From Eopsaltria australis (Eukaryota; Chordata; Aves; Passeriformes; Petroicidae), in the NCBI GenBank assembly GCA_034509425.1, contig JAVTVJ010000223.1, positions 41,435 through 105,434 of the forward strand: 64,000 nt of DNA, in the 5' to 3' direction. Positions 1-10,310 of the stretch are shown here, in pieces (within the stretch, counting starts at the first letter, position 1; each line of letters begins with the position of its first letter). The notes under the pieces are model-generated. The model worked only from the letters and a program-made list of their open reading frames with translations. It was not told the DNA's origin and ran no database searches. The position numbers were made by a program, and so were the translations under genes.

Positions 1-1951
1 GTGGTACGTCTCCGTGCAGGGGTTGTTGCTGGCTCCGGCCTCTGTGAGGAGAGGATGGTGAGAAAACAGTGGGATTTTGGGGGTTTCCAAGCCCAAGAGG
101 GTTTCCCACCCCTCAGCTGCTTGGTGGTGGTCAAGGAATGCTCCTGCAGCTCCTCCTTGGATTTGTATGGTGACTTTATTTGTCACTAGGGGACATCAAA
201 GCCCTGCTGGAGCCCAAACCCTCCCACAGAGAGCAAATCCCACCCTTCCCCAGGGGACACCAATGGATCTTTGAGCCAGGAAGGGCCTTGGAGCCTCCAC
301 CTGGAGAGTGGGAATGCTCCTCAGGGGCCAGGGGAGAGCTCTGACCTCCAAAACCGGCGTCCCAGTTGCGGTTGGGGTCCACTCCGACACAGATGGAGCC
401 CGAGTGCTTGGACCTGGTCTTGCGCCACAGGCGGTTCTGGAAGGGCAGAGCCACCTCAGCTGGTGCCCAGCTCGTGGTGGCCCCATCCCATCCCATCCCA
501 TGACAATGGGGATGAGGAGGCTTTGCCCTCTCAGGGCTGTGCAGCACCCCAAACCCTGCTCCCCAGCCCCATCCAGCGCCGCTGTAGGAACCAGGGAGAG
601 GAAATTTGGGGCGGTACCGTGGTCTGGGTGAAGGCGAAGCCATCGGGGTTGGTGACAATCTCCAGGAAGATGTCCATGGTCTCCAGGATGGAGGCCACTC
701 CTTCGTTATTGGCGTGATCCTGGACGATCTAGAGAGGAAGGAGGTTTGGGGCTCCCACCTGGATCCCACAGCTCCTGAGGGCCGGGTGGCCCTTTGGGGA
801 CAAAAGGGATGTCCCAGTACCTTCTTGGCAAACCAGACGCCGCTGGCCTGTGTCACCCACTCGCGGGAGTGGATGCCGGTGTCGATCCAGATGGCCGGGC
901 GGTTCGAGCCCCCTGTGCTGAACTGGGAGAGCAGAGAGGAGGGCTTGGCTTTGTCCCTGTCACCTGTCCCTGTCACCACCCTGGATCCCCATCCTCAAAC
1001 CCTCACCTTGAGCACGTAGAGGGGACGGTTCTCGGTGGAGCGGCCGATCTCCAGCTTGCTCACCAGGTTGGGGTTCTCGGCCACCAGCATGTCCATGAAA
1101 TTGTAGATCTGGGAACAAGGGACATGGAGGTCACTCCCAGCTCACCCCCTGCCCTTGCTGAAAGTGGAGCTTTGCCAAGAGCGAGCTTTTTCCCCCCAAA
1201 ATGCCCCAAATCTTGTGCTTTCCCACCTCATCGATGGTGTGGTAGGCTTCGTAGTTGAAGGTGTTGGTGTTGAGCGGCAGCTGGCGGCTGCTGCGGAGCA
1301 TCTCCGTCTGCTCTTCATCCAGCAGGGCCTGTGGGACACGGGCTGGGATGAGCCCCATTCCCACAGGATGGGATCCCACCTGTCCCCTCCCCTGAGCCAC
1401 CACTGACCTGCACGTCCTCGATCATGATGGAATAGGAGACCCCGCTGGCCTCCAGGTGGGCTTTGACCGCCTGCAGGCTGGGGAAGGGCACGTGGATGTC
1501 CACGGGAAATCCGAGCCCGCGGGGAGCCAGCCAGAAATCCAGCTGGGATGGGAAAAATAGGGATAAGGGGTCAAATCCTGCCTTGGGACCAGCCTGTCCT
1601 GCTTGGTTCCCATAATCCCACACTCAGCCCACCCCTGCTGTGCTTGGGGGGTGTCCCCAAAATCCCAAAAATGTACCTGCAGATGCTCCAGGGCCTGCAG
1701 CTCCTGCACCTTCTGCAGCTCCTCATCGCTCTGGGGGACCACGCGCAGCACCTGGTGCCTGTGGGGTCAGGGGATGAGCTCTGACCCCGTTAGTCCGGCC
1801 TAACCCCACCCCATCCCGGGGATTTCCCCTGAGCCTTTTCCCGGTGCTCCCTCGGGGCTCCTCCATCCCCATCCCGGCCCCCCTACCCAACGAAGGTCTC
1901 GGTGCAGGTGGCCACTGCCACCAGGGCAGCCAGGAGCACGGGGAGCCTCAT
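1..1951 (-). CDS. CPA1: Carboxypeptidase A1 precursor, 3' end beyond window
   Basis: Secreted pancreatic zinc exopeptidase zymogen that removes C-terminal aromatic or aliphatic residues. Coding exons 5'->3': 1887-1951, 1677-1758, 1408-1542, 1227-1328, 1007-1108, 821-922, 618-728, 346-436 and the start of exon 9 at 1-41; all have GT-AG borders. A 16-18 residue signal peptide starts [17 protein letters not shown] propeptide follows, then the catalytic domain with the zinc motif GIHSREW (His69 and Glu72, bovine numbering), the TNPDGFAFT segment, WRKTRS (Arg127) and NRNW (Asn144/Arg145). [20 protein letters not shown] is nearly identical to human CPA1 as I remember it, which separates it from its two neighbours. 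The missing part holds His196, Tyr248 and Glu270. The usual activation arginine is displaced (see findings). The start is the only ATG giving a signal peptide. Very sure of family, sure of paralogue. Confidence 0.93.
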
Positions 1952-1999
1952 GGTCAGCGGGGACAGCCGGTCTCGCATCCCAACGGTGCCCTGGGGCCT

Positions 2000-2005
2000 C
2001 TTAAA
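2000..2005 (-). promoter_or_regulatory. CPA1 TATA-like box
   Basis: On the minus strand this reads TTTAAG inside GATTTAAGAGG, about 50 bases before the CPA1 start codon. That places transcription start roughly 20 bases upstream of ATG, in keeping with the very short 5' leaders of pancreatic enzyme genes. It is a weak match to TATAAA, so the assignment rests on position. Confidence 0.4.
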
Positions 2006-2038
2006 TCCCATGGGATGGTGGCCCCAGCCCGGCCCCTC

Positions 2039-2055
2039 CAGCTGTCCCTTTTCCC
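2039..2055 (+). promoter_or_regulatory. Candidate PTF1 (acinar) binding site upstream of CPA1
   Basis: An E-box CAGCTG (2039-2044) is followed after 5 bases by TTTCCC (2050-2055). This matches the bipartite E-box plus TC-box layout bound by the pancreatic PTF1 complex (PTF1A, an E-protein and RBPJ/RBPJL). It lies about 90-105 bases upstream of the CPA1 ATG and just upstream of the TATA-like box, the usual place in acinar enzyme genes. I saw no equally clear site upstream of CPA5 or CPA2. Confidence 0.5.
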
Positions 2056-2701
2056 AGGGCCCTGGGAAGGCTCTGGCTGCCACCAGCCAAGGTCAGGCAC
2101 TCCCAGTCCCGGCCAAACCTGTCCCAGGAACCGGCTGGGGCCGTGCTGAGTCACCTGCCAGCAAGGTGAGACCGGGAGGTGCCCAAATCCCACCGCCCCC
2201 AGCGCTGGCTGAGAGGAGGGAAAGGATCAATTCGGGTTGAGAAAGCACAAAATGAAGATTTTCTCTTGGGGGCTTGGTGAGCTGGGTCCTTAAACCGCAG
2301 TGGTGGGGAAACTGGGTTAAAATTTGGCCCAGGACAGAGGTCAGAGCAGGTGACAGCTGTCCCAGGAGCCACAAATAGGCCTGGAAGCCCCTTGAACCTG
2401 ATGATGGTCCTGAGGGTGCCCCATGTCCCCCCTTGCAGCCCCCCGGGAGGGGATGATGGAGCAAAGCTGCTCAAAACCCCACACATTTGGGGTTGGTTGC
2501 CCTAAACCCCCCATCTCCAATCCTGGCTGTTCCCCAAAGGATGGAGAACTTTGAGCCAAAGCCACGAAGGGAAAATCAGCACCTGCAGGGCTGGGACTCC
2601 TTTTCCACCCTTTTTCCACCCTTTCTCCACTCTTTTTTTTTTTTGAAGTTTAGCATGAAAAAAAAACGAGGGTGCCTGAAAGCACTGAATCTCCACGGGG
2701 A

Positions 2702-2707
2702 TTTATT
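2702..2707 (-). promoter_or_regulatory. CPA5 polyadenylation signal AATAAA
   Basis: The minus strand reads AATAAA about 33 bases after the CPA5 stop codon. The resulting very short 3' UTR is typical of pancreatic carboxypeptidase transcripts. Confidence 0.7.
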
Positions 2708-2739
2708 GAGAGGAGGGAATGCTGTGGGAGCTGCTGGGC

Positions 2740-5700
2740 TCAGTATGGATGCTCCAGGACGTGGACCATGATGTCCAGCAGCGCCGGCCACGTCTCGGTG
2801 GCGGTGGGGACGATCTGGGAGCTGGGCAGGAGGAACCCGTAGCGCCCCGAGTCCCTCAGCTCCAGCGAGAAGGAATATTTCACGCCGTTGTCGTAGGCCC
2901 AGTCGATGGTGGTGCCTCCTGCCATGTCTGCAGGGAGAGGAGGGGAGGTGGGAGCCTGTTCCCGAGGGATTTTCCGTGGGATGAAGGAGGGACACTCACA
3001 GATGGTGTTGGCGATGCTGCCGTAGGTGTATTTTGTGCCAAAAACAGCGGCCAAGTCGCTCACGGCTTTCTTGGCCAGCTCATTCTGCAAAGGAACCGCC
3101 AGAAGTGGTGGGGTCTGCTGGATCAAGGGGCAGGGGGATCTAGAGCCCATCGTTCCCCATCCCCTCTGCTCTAGGTTTTCCCAAAAACCCTGGATTTTCA
3201 ATGTTTGAGGTACATTTTGCAACCACCCTCCAGCAGGAACCAGGCACAGGGGTTCAATATTCGGGTTGTGTGTAAGGAGAGGAGCAGGGAGGCTCCTGGG
3301 GTGCTTTTCCAGGTGGTCCCAGCCCCACGTTTTGGGGCCACCTCACCATTTCCTGGTGGTCGGGCATGGGTGCCATCCTGTATCCGTAGGGGAAGAGCAG
3401 CATCTGGGAGTAGCTGTGGATGGAGATGACGGACTTGACGCTCCCGTGGCCGCGGATGAAATCCACGATGGCTCTCACCTCCCTCTCGGAGTGGGCGTGA
3501 GGGCCACAATAGGTCTCGGAGCAGGGATTGCTGCTGGACCCAGCACCTGGAGCAGGGGGAGAAGGAGATCCAGGGAGGATCCCTCAGCAAGGGTTTCCTG
3601 CTCGAGCAGGAAGTTCTGATGTTTTGAGGCACAAACTGTGCCCATCGTGGGGAGCCGGTGGCCGAGGTCTCACCTCCAAAGCCAGCATCCCAGTTCCGGT
3701 TGGGATCCACCCCGACGCAGCGGGAGCCGGCGTTGATGGACCTGGTCTTGCGCCACAGGCGGTTCTGGGAGTACGTGGAACAGGGACTTGATCCCAACCC
3801 CTGCCCAAGCATCTCCAGGGATCTCCACTCCCCACCCAAAAACCACAGAGAGCCGTGGCTGGGGACAGCGCTGGGACAAGGTCCCCCCGCGGCGTCCCCG
3901 CACTCACGGAGCTGTGGGTGAAGGCAAAGCCGTCGGGGTTGACGACGATCTCCAGGAAGATGTCCATGCTGTCCAGGATGGCCGTGACAGACGGGTCCCG
4001 CCCGTATTCCTCGGCGATCTGCGCGTGGAGAGGAGCAGGAGCTGCCCGGGTGCCCCTCGGGATGGACGCAGGGTAAGGACTGGGGTCCCACATCCCAGGT
4101 GACCCCAAGGTCACCTTGTTGGCCGTCCAGACGCCGGTGGCTTGGGTGATCCATTCCCGCGAGTGGATGCCGGTGTCCAGCCAGATGGCCGGGCGCTTCC
4201 GTCCCCCGGTGCTGAACTGTGCGGAGCCACCGGGTCGTTGAGGTTGGGAAAACTCTCCAGGATCACAGAATCCAACCTGTGACTGACCCCACCTCGTCCC
4301 CAGCCCAGAGCTCTGAGTGCCACCTGCAGGGATGGGGACACCAAACCTCCCTGGGCACTTCCAAGGCCTGACCACCCTTCCCATGGAGAAATTCCCAAAT
4401 ATCCAACCCAACCTTCCCCTGGCACAACTTCTCATCCCAAGGAGGGGTTTTCAAGGCGAGGCTGCCCCAGGACCCACCTTCAGCACGTACAGGGGCCTGT
4501 TCTCGTAGCTCTGCCCGATCTGGATCTTGCTGACCAGGCCGGGGTGATCCTCCACCAGCACGTCCATCCAGTCGTAGATCTGGAAATGAGGAGCTGCTGG
4601 GTCACGAGGCTCAGCCTGGGCCTCACCTCTTGGTTTTGAGGGCATCCAGCACCAGATGGATCAGGCAGAGCTTTCTTGGGGAAGATCTGGGGCTTCCCTG
4701 GGGATCTGGGGCTTCCTTGGGGAAGATCTGGGGCTTCCCTGGAGAACACGAGGTGCTTGGGGCTCTGTGTGAGCAGGGAAAGGCACACCACAAGGTTTTT
4801 GGGAAAGCAGAATGAGTGGTGAGGAGAAAAAGCTCTGAGATTCCCCCCCCCAACACCCTCACAGCCCCCACCAGTCCCAAACTGGGCTCCAAGCACCCCC
4901 AAAGTGAAGCTGGAAATGTCTTCCACAGGGTGGGAGACTCCAGGAGAGGCCACGCTGGATGTGGGAAGGTTTCCCAGTCTCCCACCTCCACCAAGGAAGA
5001 AAATCGTGTCCCAGGGAGGTCTCAGCTGGCACCAAGAGCTCACCATGACCGTCACCGCGTGGATGTGAGCCCAGCAGGACAAAGCCAGCGCTCTGCAGAG
5101 AAAGGTACCTCATCTATCGTGTGGTAGGAGGCGAAATCGAACGTCCTTGAGCTTCTCTTGACCCTCCTCGACCTCCTCATGCCTTCCTTTTCTTCATCCA
5201 ATAATTCCTGGGTAGGAGGCAACAAAAAAAACCCAAAATCCTCCAGGCTGGAAGGAGCAGGGGGTTGGATTTTTCTTTCATGTCTTTATTTCCAACTTCT
5301 TGGGCTTTCTCTTGAGACTGAGCTGCAGGAGCTCATCCTGTTCCCATCATAGCCATTACCTGCACGTCCTCAATCATGATGCTGTAGGAAAAATTATGGG
5401 AATCCAGGAATTTTTTGACTCCTTGGAGGCTGGGGAAGGGCACCCGCAGGTCCGTGGGGTGGCTGGGGCTGCTGGGGTGACGCCAAAAGTCCACCTGAGA
5501 AGAGGAAGCTGAGCTGAAAGGGAGAACTCAGCTCCATCCTGTGCATCCAGTGAGTTCCAGGAATCTCCCAGGAGTTTCTGTGGAGGATCTGAAGGGGTTT
5601 TTGGACAAATTTTGGGCCACGGGTGGATGTCTGGATAGGGATCTACAGAAATGTTTCAGCCCAAGTTGGTTGTGGGCTGCAAAGTCCCTTTGAGTGAGGA

Positions 5701-7412
5701 TTTCTGGGATGTTCCCAGTTCATCCAGAGCTCAAGGACACCAGGTTAAATTCATATTTATTTGAATTTCTATAAATGATCCGTTTCCAAAATGGGGAGGA
5801 AAATGGGATGGGATGGCAAAGGAAGGAGGGAGCCCTGGATTCAGCCCAGGGGGATGCTCAGGAGCCCTCAGAGCTCACCTGCAGCTCCTCCTGCTCTCCC
5901 AGCACCCCGAGCAGGGCCATCTCCTCCTCAGTCCTGGCTGTCACACGCAGGACCTGGTCCCTGCAGGGAGGCACAGGGGTCACAGCGAGGGGATCGGGGC
6001 TGGGCAAGCTCCACACCGGCTCAGAGGGGTGGAAAATGCATCAATTGTTGGAGGTGAGAGGGAAAAATGCAGGTTCAGAGCAGCCATGATGGGAAAAGAG
6101 CAAAGTTCTGGGGAGCCTGGGATGATCTCAGATGATTTGGATCAGGGAATGTCTCATGTGGATATTTTCTGTGTTTATGGATGTATTTCCTAGCAGAGGT
6201 TCCACCCCAGCCTGGCTGGGCTGCACAAGGACAGGCACAGCCCCTGGAGAGGAGGAAACGTTCTCCAGTGGGAGAGAGATTTTCCCATTTGGATCAATCC
6301 CCTCTCTCTGACCTCTCCTGTGGGGCAGTGCTTAAATCCTCCCAAAACAGCACGAAATTCCTGCACCTTTCCCCTTCTGTGCCTTTCATCCTCTTAACAG
6401 GAAAGGAAAGGAAAAAGGAAAGGAAAAAGGAAAGGAAAGAGGAAAAGGAAAGAAGGGAAAAGGGAAAAGGGTCACATCACAGAACATCTTGAGTTGGAAG
6501 GAACCAGGGTCACATCCAACTCCAGGCCCTGCACAGACACCCCAACAATCCCACCCTGTCCCTGAGGGCGTTGTCCAAACTTTTTTATGGATAGGTTTTC
6601 CCTACTCTGAACACGGGACTCCCACTTTCTCTACAAATTACTTCTCATTGCCAGTCCAGTCATTCAGATTTTCTGGAAATCATTGGAGGCTTTGGGAGTT
6701 TTGGGTGGTCCTGATCCCCCTCTACATTCCATGCCCCCTTCTCAGCCTCATTCCTGCTCTGGACTGGGCTGTTCTTATCTCCAGGAGCTGCCACCAGGAT
6801 GTTTGTCCTGGAAAAGCGCTGCCCTCCCTCCACAGGGCCCCTTCTCCAGCCACATCTTGTTCTTTCCCACGGCGTGTTATTCCCAGCAATCCTTGGTTAT
6901 TCCCAGCAATCCTTGGTTATTCCCAGCAATCCTTGGTTATTCCCAGCCATCCTTGGTTATTCCCAGCAATCCTTGGTTATTCCCAGCAATCCTTGGCTGT
7001 GATTCCCAGCAATCCTTGGGTTTTATTCCCAACAATCCTCGGATGGCTCCACAGCCATCGGTGTTTGAGCCATGCTCACCATCCCCTGATCCTCTGGGAT
7101 TCCACACCCTGGCAAAGCTCGGAGTGCTGCCCTCAGGGTTCAGCATTCCCAAATTTCTCCCTGCTGCACGCTCCAAACCTGGGGTGAAACCTCATCTTCC
7201 CTTCTTGGGATAAACCCTGTGGGATTTCCTCCTTTGGGATGCCACCCTCCTGACTGACCCCAAGGACAACAGTGGGCTCAGATCTCTGTCACTGGATCCC
7301 CAGCCCAGCCGTGGTGTCCCACCACCCCCGGCTCCAGCAGGACTCACCCCACGAAGAGCTGCTCGCTGCTGGTGACCCCCAGGAGGCCGAGGAGCACCAG
7401 GAGGGTCCCCAT
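2740..7412 (-). CDS. CPA5: Carboxypeptidase A5-like precursor, complete
   Basis: M14 zinc carboxypeptidase of 419 aa. Exons 5'->3': 7348-7412, 5879-5960, 5360-5494, 5109-5207, 4478-4579, 4115-4216, 3908-4018, 3674-3764, 3347-3546, 3000-3084, 2740-2927; lengths sum to 1260. Signal peptide [16 protein letters not shown], then a propeptide ending in the basic stretch RRVKRSSR, the likely activation site. Catalytic residues are present: GIHSREW, SIHSYSQ (His196), NRNW, a Tyr248 codon split across exons 10/11, Ile255, and Glu270 in SLELRD. Ser at position 268, the phrases [10 protein letters not shown] and [13 protein letters not shown], and the place between CPA2 and CPA1 support CPA5. Human CPA5 is largely testis-associated; tissue use here is unknown. 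Cys replaces the usual His in ETYHG. CPA4 is the main alternative name. Confidence 0.88.
4240..4440 (-). mobile_element. CR1-type LINE 3' fragment in CPA5 intron 5
   Basis: The text runs antisense: it starts with a 'cacagaatcc' stretch, then phrases whose complement is the CR1 3' end (gains in 'first-line' order: small tail, 'cccttcc' block, comparative 'ccctgcagg' block). The match is diverged and was recognised by eye only. Confidence 0.5.
4655..4745. repeat. Short degenerate tandem repeat (GATCTGGGGCTTCC core)
   Basis: Three to four diverged copies of a roughly 25-30 base unit containing GATCTGGGGCTTCC lie in CPA5 intron 4. Confidence 0.6.
6399..6470. repeat. GGAAA-type simple repeat
   Basis: A purine-only run of GGAAA and GGAAAAA units in CPA5 intron 1, directly before a CR1 fragment. 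Confidence 0.8.
6474..6590 (-). mobile_element. CR1-type LINE fragment in CPA5 intron 1
   Basis: It contains GAGTTGGAAGGA and CCTGCACAGACACCCCAACA followed by a CTGTCCCTGAG block. The same series occurs at 40085-40320. It is the antisense of a CR1 3' region. Confidence 0.65.
6886..7030. repeat. 20-bp minisatellite, about 7 copies
   Basis: The unit CCTTGGTTATTCCCAGCAAT is repeated almost without change, with the last two copies diverged. It lies in CPA5 intron 1. Being 20 bases long, it opens several frames and produces spurious ORFs. Confidence 0.9.
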
Positions 7413-9805
7413 GGTGGGTGGGAGCAGAGCCTCACCCCGAGCACAGGCCAGGGACAGTGACAGAACCCGCTGGGGGCTCCTCAGCGGGGCCGCGCTCGCC
7501 GTGCCCGCGGCGTCGGCGGCGACAGACAGAGCAGGCAGGAAGGGCTCCCGCGAGCCCAAATGTTTGCTTTATTTGGCAAAGTCAACACGAGAGCAGCCAA
7601 ATTAGGGAGGATCTGATAACGTCCTCCCCGGTGAGCGGGTCCTGCATGAGTGGCCCTGCTCCCAGCTCGGGGCTGCCGTGGGCACGGGTGGCTCCCAAGG
7701 CACGGGCGTGGGGCGGTCACAGGAGCCCCAAACGCACGAGGAAGCACCTCTTTGTTTCCATGAATGTCTTCATTACACAGAGCTGGGAGGAAGTCAGTTG
7801 TAATTATGATTAGTAATGCATGTGTAATGAGAAGCTACCTCCAAATGACTGGCAGAAAAAGGAAGCGTTTAAATGAGCACTTATTTATGATTAATTACTT
7901 TATGCGTAGATGTGTGTGTATATAAATAAAATTTAAAATACATTATTCAAATTAGTCATCAAACCATCCATTCCAGGAGCGGGGCCAGCTGATGGAGGAT
8001 GAAATCTCCCTTCAAAGCTGACGGAAGTCGTGGAGCTCGGAGCTGCACAAGGACGTTCACCTGGGGTAATACTCACAGCAAAAAGCTCATTTTTGGGTAG
8101 AAAATGAATTATTTTCATGCTTGCAGTGCAAGCAGTGGCTCTGGGGCAGCTGTCACCGGCTGGGGCTGTCCCAGGAGGTGGGTTGGTCATAGAGGTGTCT
8201 TTGTTCCCCAGCTAAAGCAGCGCCTTTGTTCCTCAGGTTACAGCAGGGCCTTTGTTGGGCCTTATCTGCTGCCCCTGAGCTCCCACCGAGCTCATCAAGG
8301 ATGCTCCGGGTGCCTGGGCTGGGTTCCCAGCCTGGCAGGCACCTCCCAGGGCAGCTTTTACAGCTGACATCCTCTGTCCGTGTGGTTCTCAGCTAAACCC
8401 AGGGCATCCTGGCTGCACCGGGAGCAGGAGGTGCCGTGGGGAAGGTGCCGGGCTCTGCTGGGGCTTTGTGGTGCAGAGCTGGTGCTGGCAGAGTCCTCCT
8501 TGAGGCAGGATGCTGGGGTGGCTGAGGTGGGAAGGGACCATGGGGGGTCTGTATCCAGCTCCTGGATGAAGCTTGGTGAGCTCTGGGCACCCACCAGCTC
8601 CCTCCTCGTTGGATCTTGGAGTCCTCCAGAGATGGAGGCACCAGGTCCTGGAAAGCATCTCCTGGTGTCCCTCCTGGAAAGCAGCTCCTGGTGTCCCTCC
8701 TGGCTCTCCCTCGTTCCAGCTGATCTCTCCCATCACTCTCTGTGCTGAAGAGCTTGGCTCTGGTTCCTCAGTGATCTCATTCCTTGGGATGGGAAGGTCC
8801 CTGTGAGGTCCCCCCCACCCCACACCTGTGTCATCTCCAGCCCCCCTCCCTCCCCACCCTGCTGTTCCTCTGGGTGGCAGCCACTGCTCTGACCCCACAT
8901 CTCTCTGCAGTCAGGGTTCCACACCTGGAGGAGCTCTCATCCCACCAGGCACGTGAAGAGGAGGGGACAGGGGGGCCTCAGGGCTTGGATGGTTGGAATG
9001 AGCTTCCAAGGCAGGACAAGGTCACAGTTCCACACTCCCAGCCGAGGCTCTGAGGCTCTGCAGCTCCTGCTCTGGGGGCAATAGCTCATGCAGCTCTAAG
9101 AGCCAGCTGTGTGCCCTGTCCCTGGGATTTACCATCAATGGTTTTAACCACCAGGCAGAGGATGGGATTTTGGAAAGCTGGGTCGGTTTGGGAAGCAGGT
9201 GCCACTGGATAAAGCCATGAGCAGAGGGAATGGGGACAATGGGGACACTGGCTGCTTTCTGCACTGTTTGCTTTCCAAAACAGCTGCTTTTACCCCAAAT
9301 CCAGCCCCCTGGGGTCCTTCCTGCTGCCTCAGCTGTGCCTTCCCCTTTCCCTGGCAGCAGCTCCGTGCCCTGAGCCCGCAGGGTTTTATCAGACACATCA
9401 GCGCTGTTTGCTCTCCTGCCAGGCTCCCGAGGGTGAGGAGCTCACCAGCTGCTGGGGGGTCACAAGACACCAAGATAAACCTGTTAGACTCGATAATCAC
9501 CACAGCAGCAGCAGCAGCCACCGCTAATCTCTGCTCCTTCAGGGCCTCCTGAGCTCTCTGCTCTCAATCCCCCAGAAATTTGCAGGATGAACAAGGGAAC
9601 GAGGGGTTCCTGAGGGGCTGGGAGCTGGGTGAGGGGAGGTGTCCTCCCATCCCCATCCTCCCTCCAGCCATGGCCGCTGGGAACAGGTGAGGGAGAGAAA
9701 AGGGGCAGCCAAATCTAGGGGGTGTACATCTGGGGACAGTGGTCAGTGGCTGGGCAGCGTCCTGAAGCTCATTAAAGGAAATTAAATCCCTTTAATCAGT
9801 TCCAT
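7413..9805. other. Intergenic region between CPA5 and CPA2
   Basis: No exon was recognised here. The first 150 bases upstream of CPA5 are GC-rich with no TATA box. An AT-rich block lies at 7795-7965. At 8200-8260 a short tandem repeat contains CTTTGTT cores. The rest looks like unique, unconstrained sequence. Confidence 0.6.
7795..7965. other. AT-rich block with homeodomain-like motifs
   Basis: Dense TAATTA, TTAATTAC, ATGCAT and TATAAATAAA elements stand out against GC-rich flanks. It could be a conserved enhancer or simply AT-rich filler; the sequence alone does not decide. Confidence 0.35.
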
Positions 9806-9807
9806 AG

Positions 9808-10150
9808 CCTGGATTACGCTGGCTCACACCAGGCTCTCCACACCAGCCCCTGCAGCCTGGAGAAGGCTCCAGGGAGAGCTTCCAGAACGTTCCAGGGCCT
9901 GAAGGGGCTCCAGGAGAGCTGGAGAGGGACTGGGGACAAGGCCTGGAGGGACAGGACACAGGGAATGGCTTCCCAGTGCCAGAGGGCAGGGATGGATGGG
10001 ATATTGGGAAGGAATTCCTGGCTGGGATGGAATTCCCAGAGCAGCTGTGGCTGCCCCTGGATCCCTGGCAGTGCCCAAGGAGCACCCTGAGACAGTGGGA
10101 GGTGTCCCTGCCATGGCAGGGGTGGCACTGGCCATGTGGACAGGGAGGGC
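9808..10150 (+). mobile_element. CR1-type LINE 3' fragment
   Basis: The sense-strand series runs from an AGAAGGCTCCAGGGAGAGCT block through GGAATGGCTTCCCAGTGCCA to the 'ccctggatccctggcagtg' and 'ggtgtccctgcc' blocks. It repeats in the same order at 18776-19140 and inverted at 44060-44490. It ends about 75 bases from the CPA2 polyadenylation signal. Confidence 0.75.
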
Positions 10151-10225
10151 CGTGTCCCCAAACCTCCTCAGGGACACCCCAGGAACAGGACACGTGTCAG
10201 ACACGGTGGGGGGATGCACAGGGGG

Positions 10226-10231
10226 TTTATT
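10226..10231 (-). promoter_or_regulatory. CPA2 polyadenylation signal AATAAA
   Basis: The minus strand reads AATAAA 80 bases after the CPA2 stop codon, giving a short 3' UTR as in CPA5. Confidence 0.7.
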
Positions 10232-10310
10232 CAGCCGTTCATCATTGCAGCCATCGCAGCACACACAGGATTGCTGCCCTGCTGCTGCAGAGCTGACTCC
10301 AGCCCAGCCC

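Noticed and set aside
175..180. AATAAA on the minus strand within CPA1
   Set aside because: It lies in the intron between exons 8 and 9, with exon 9 clearly continuing at 1-41.
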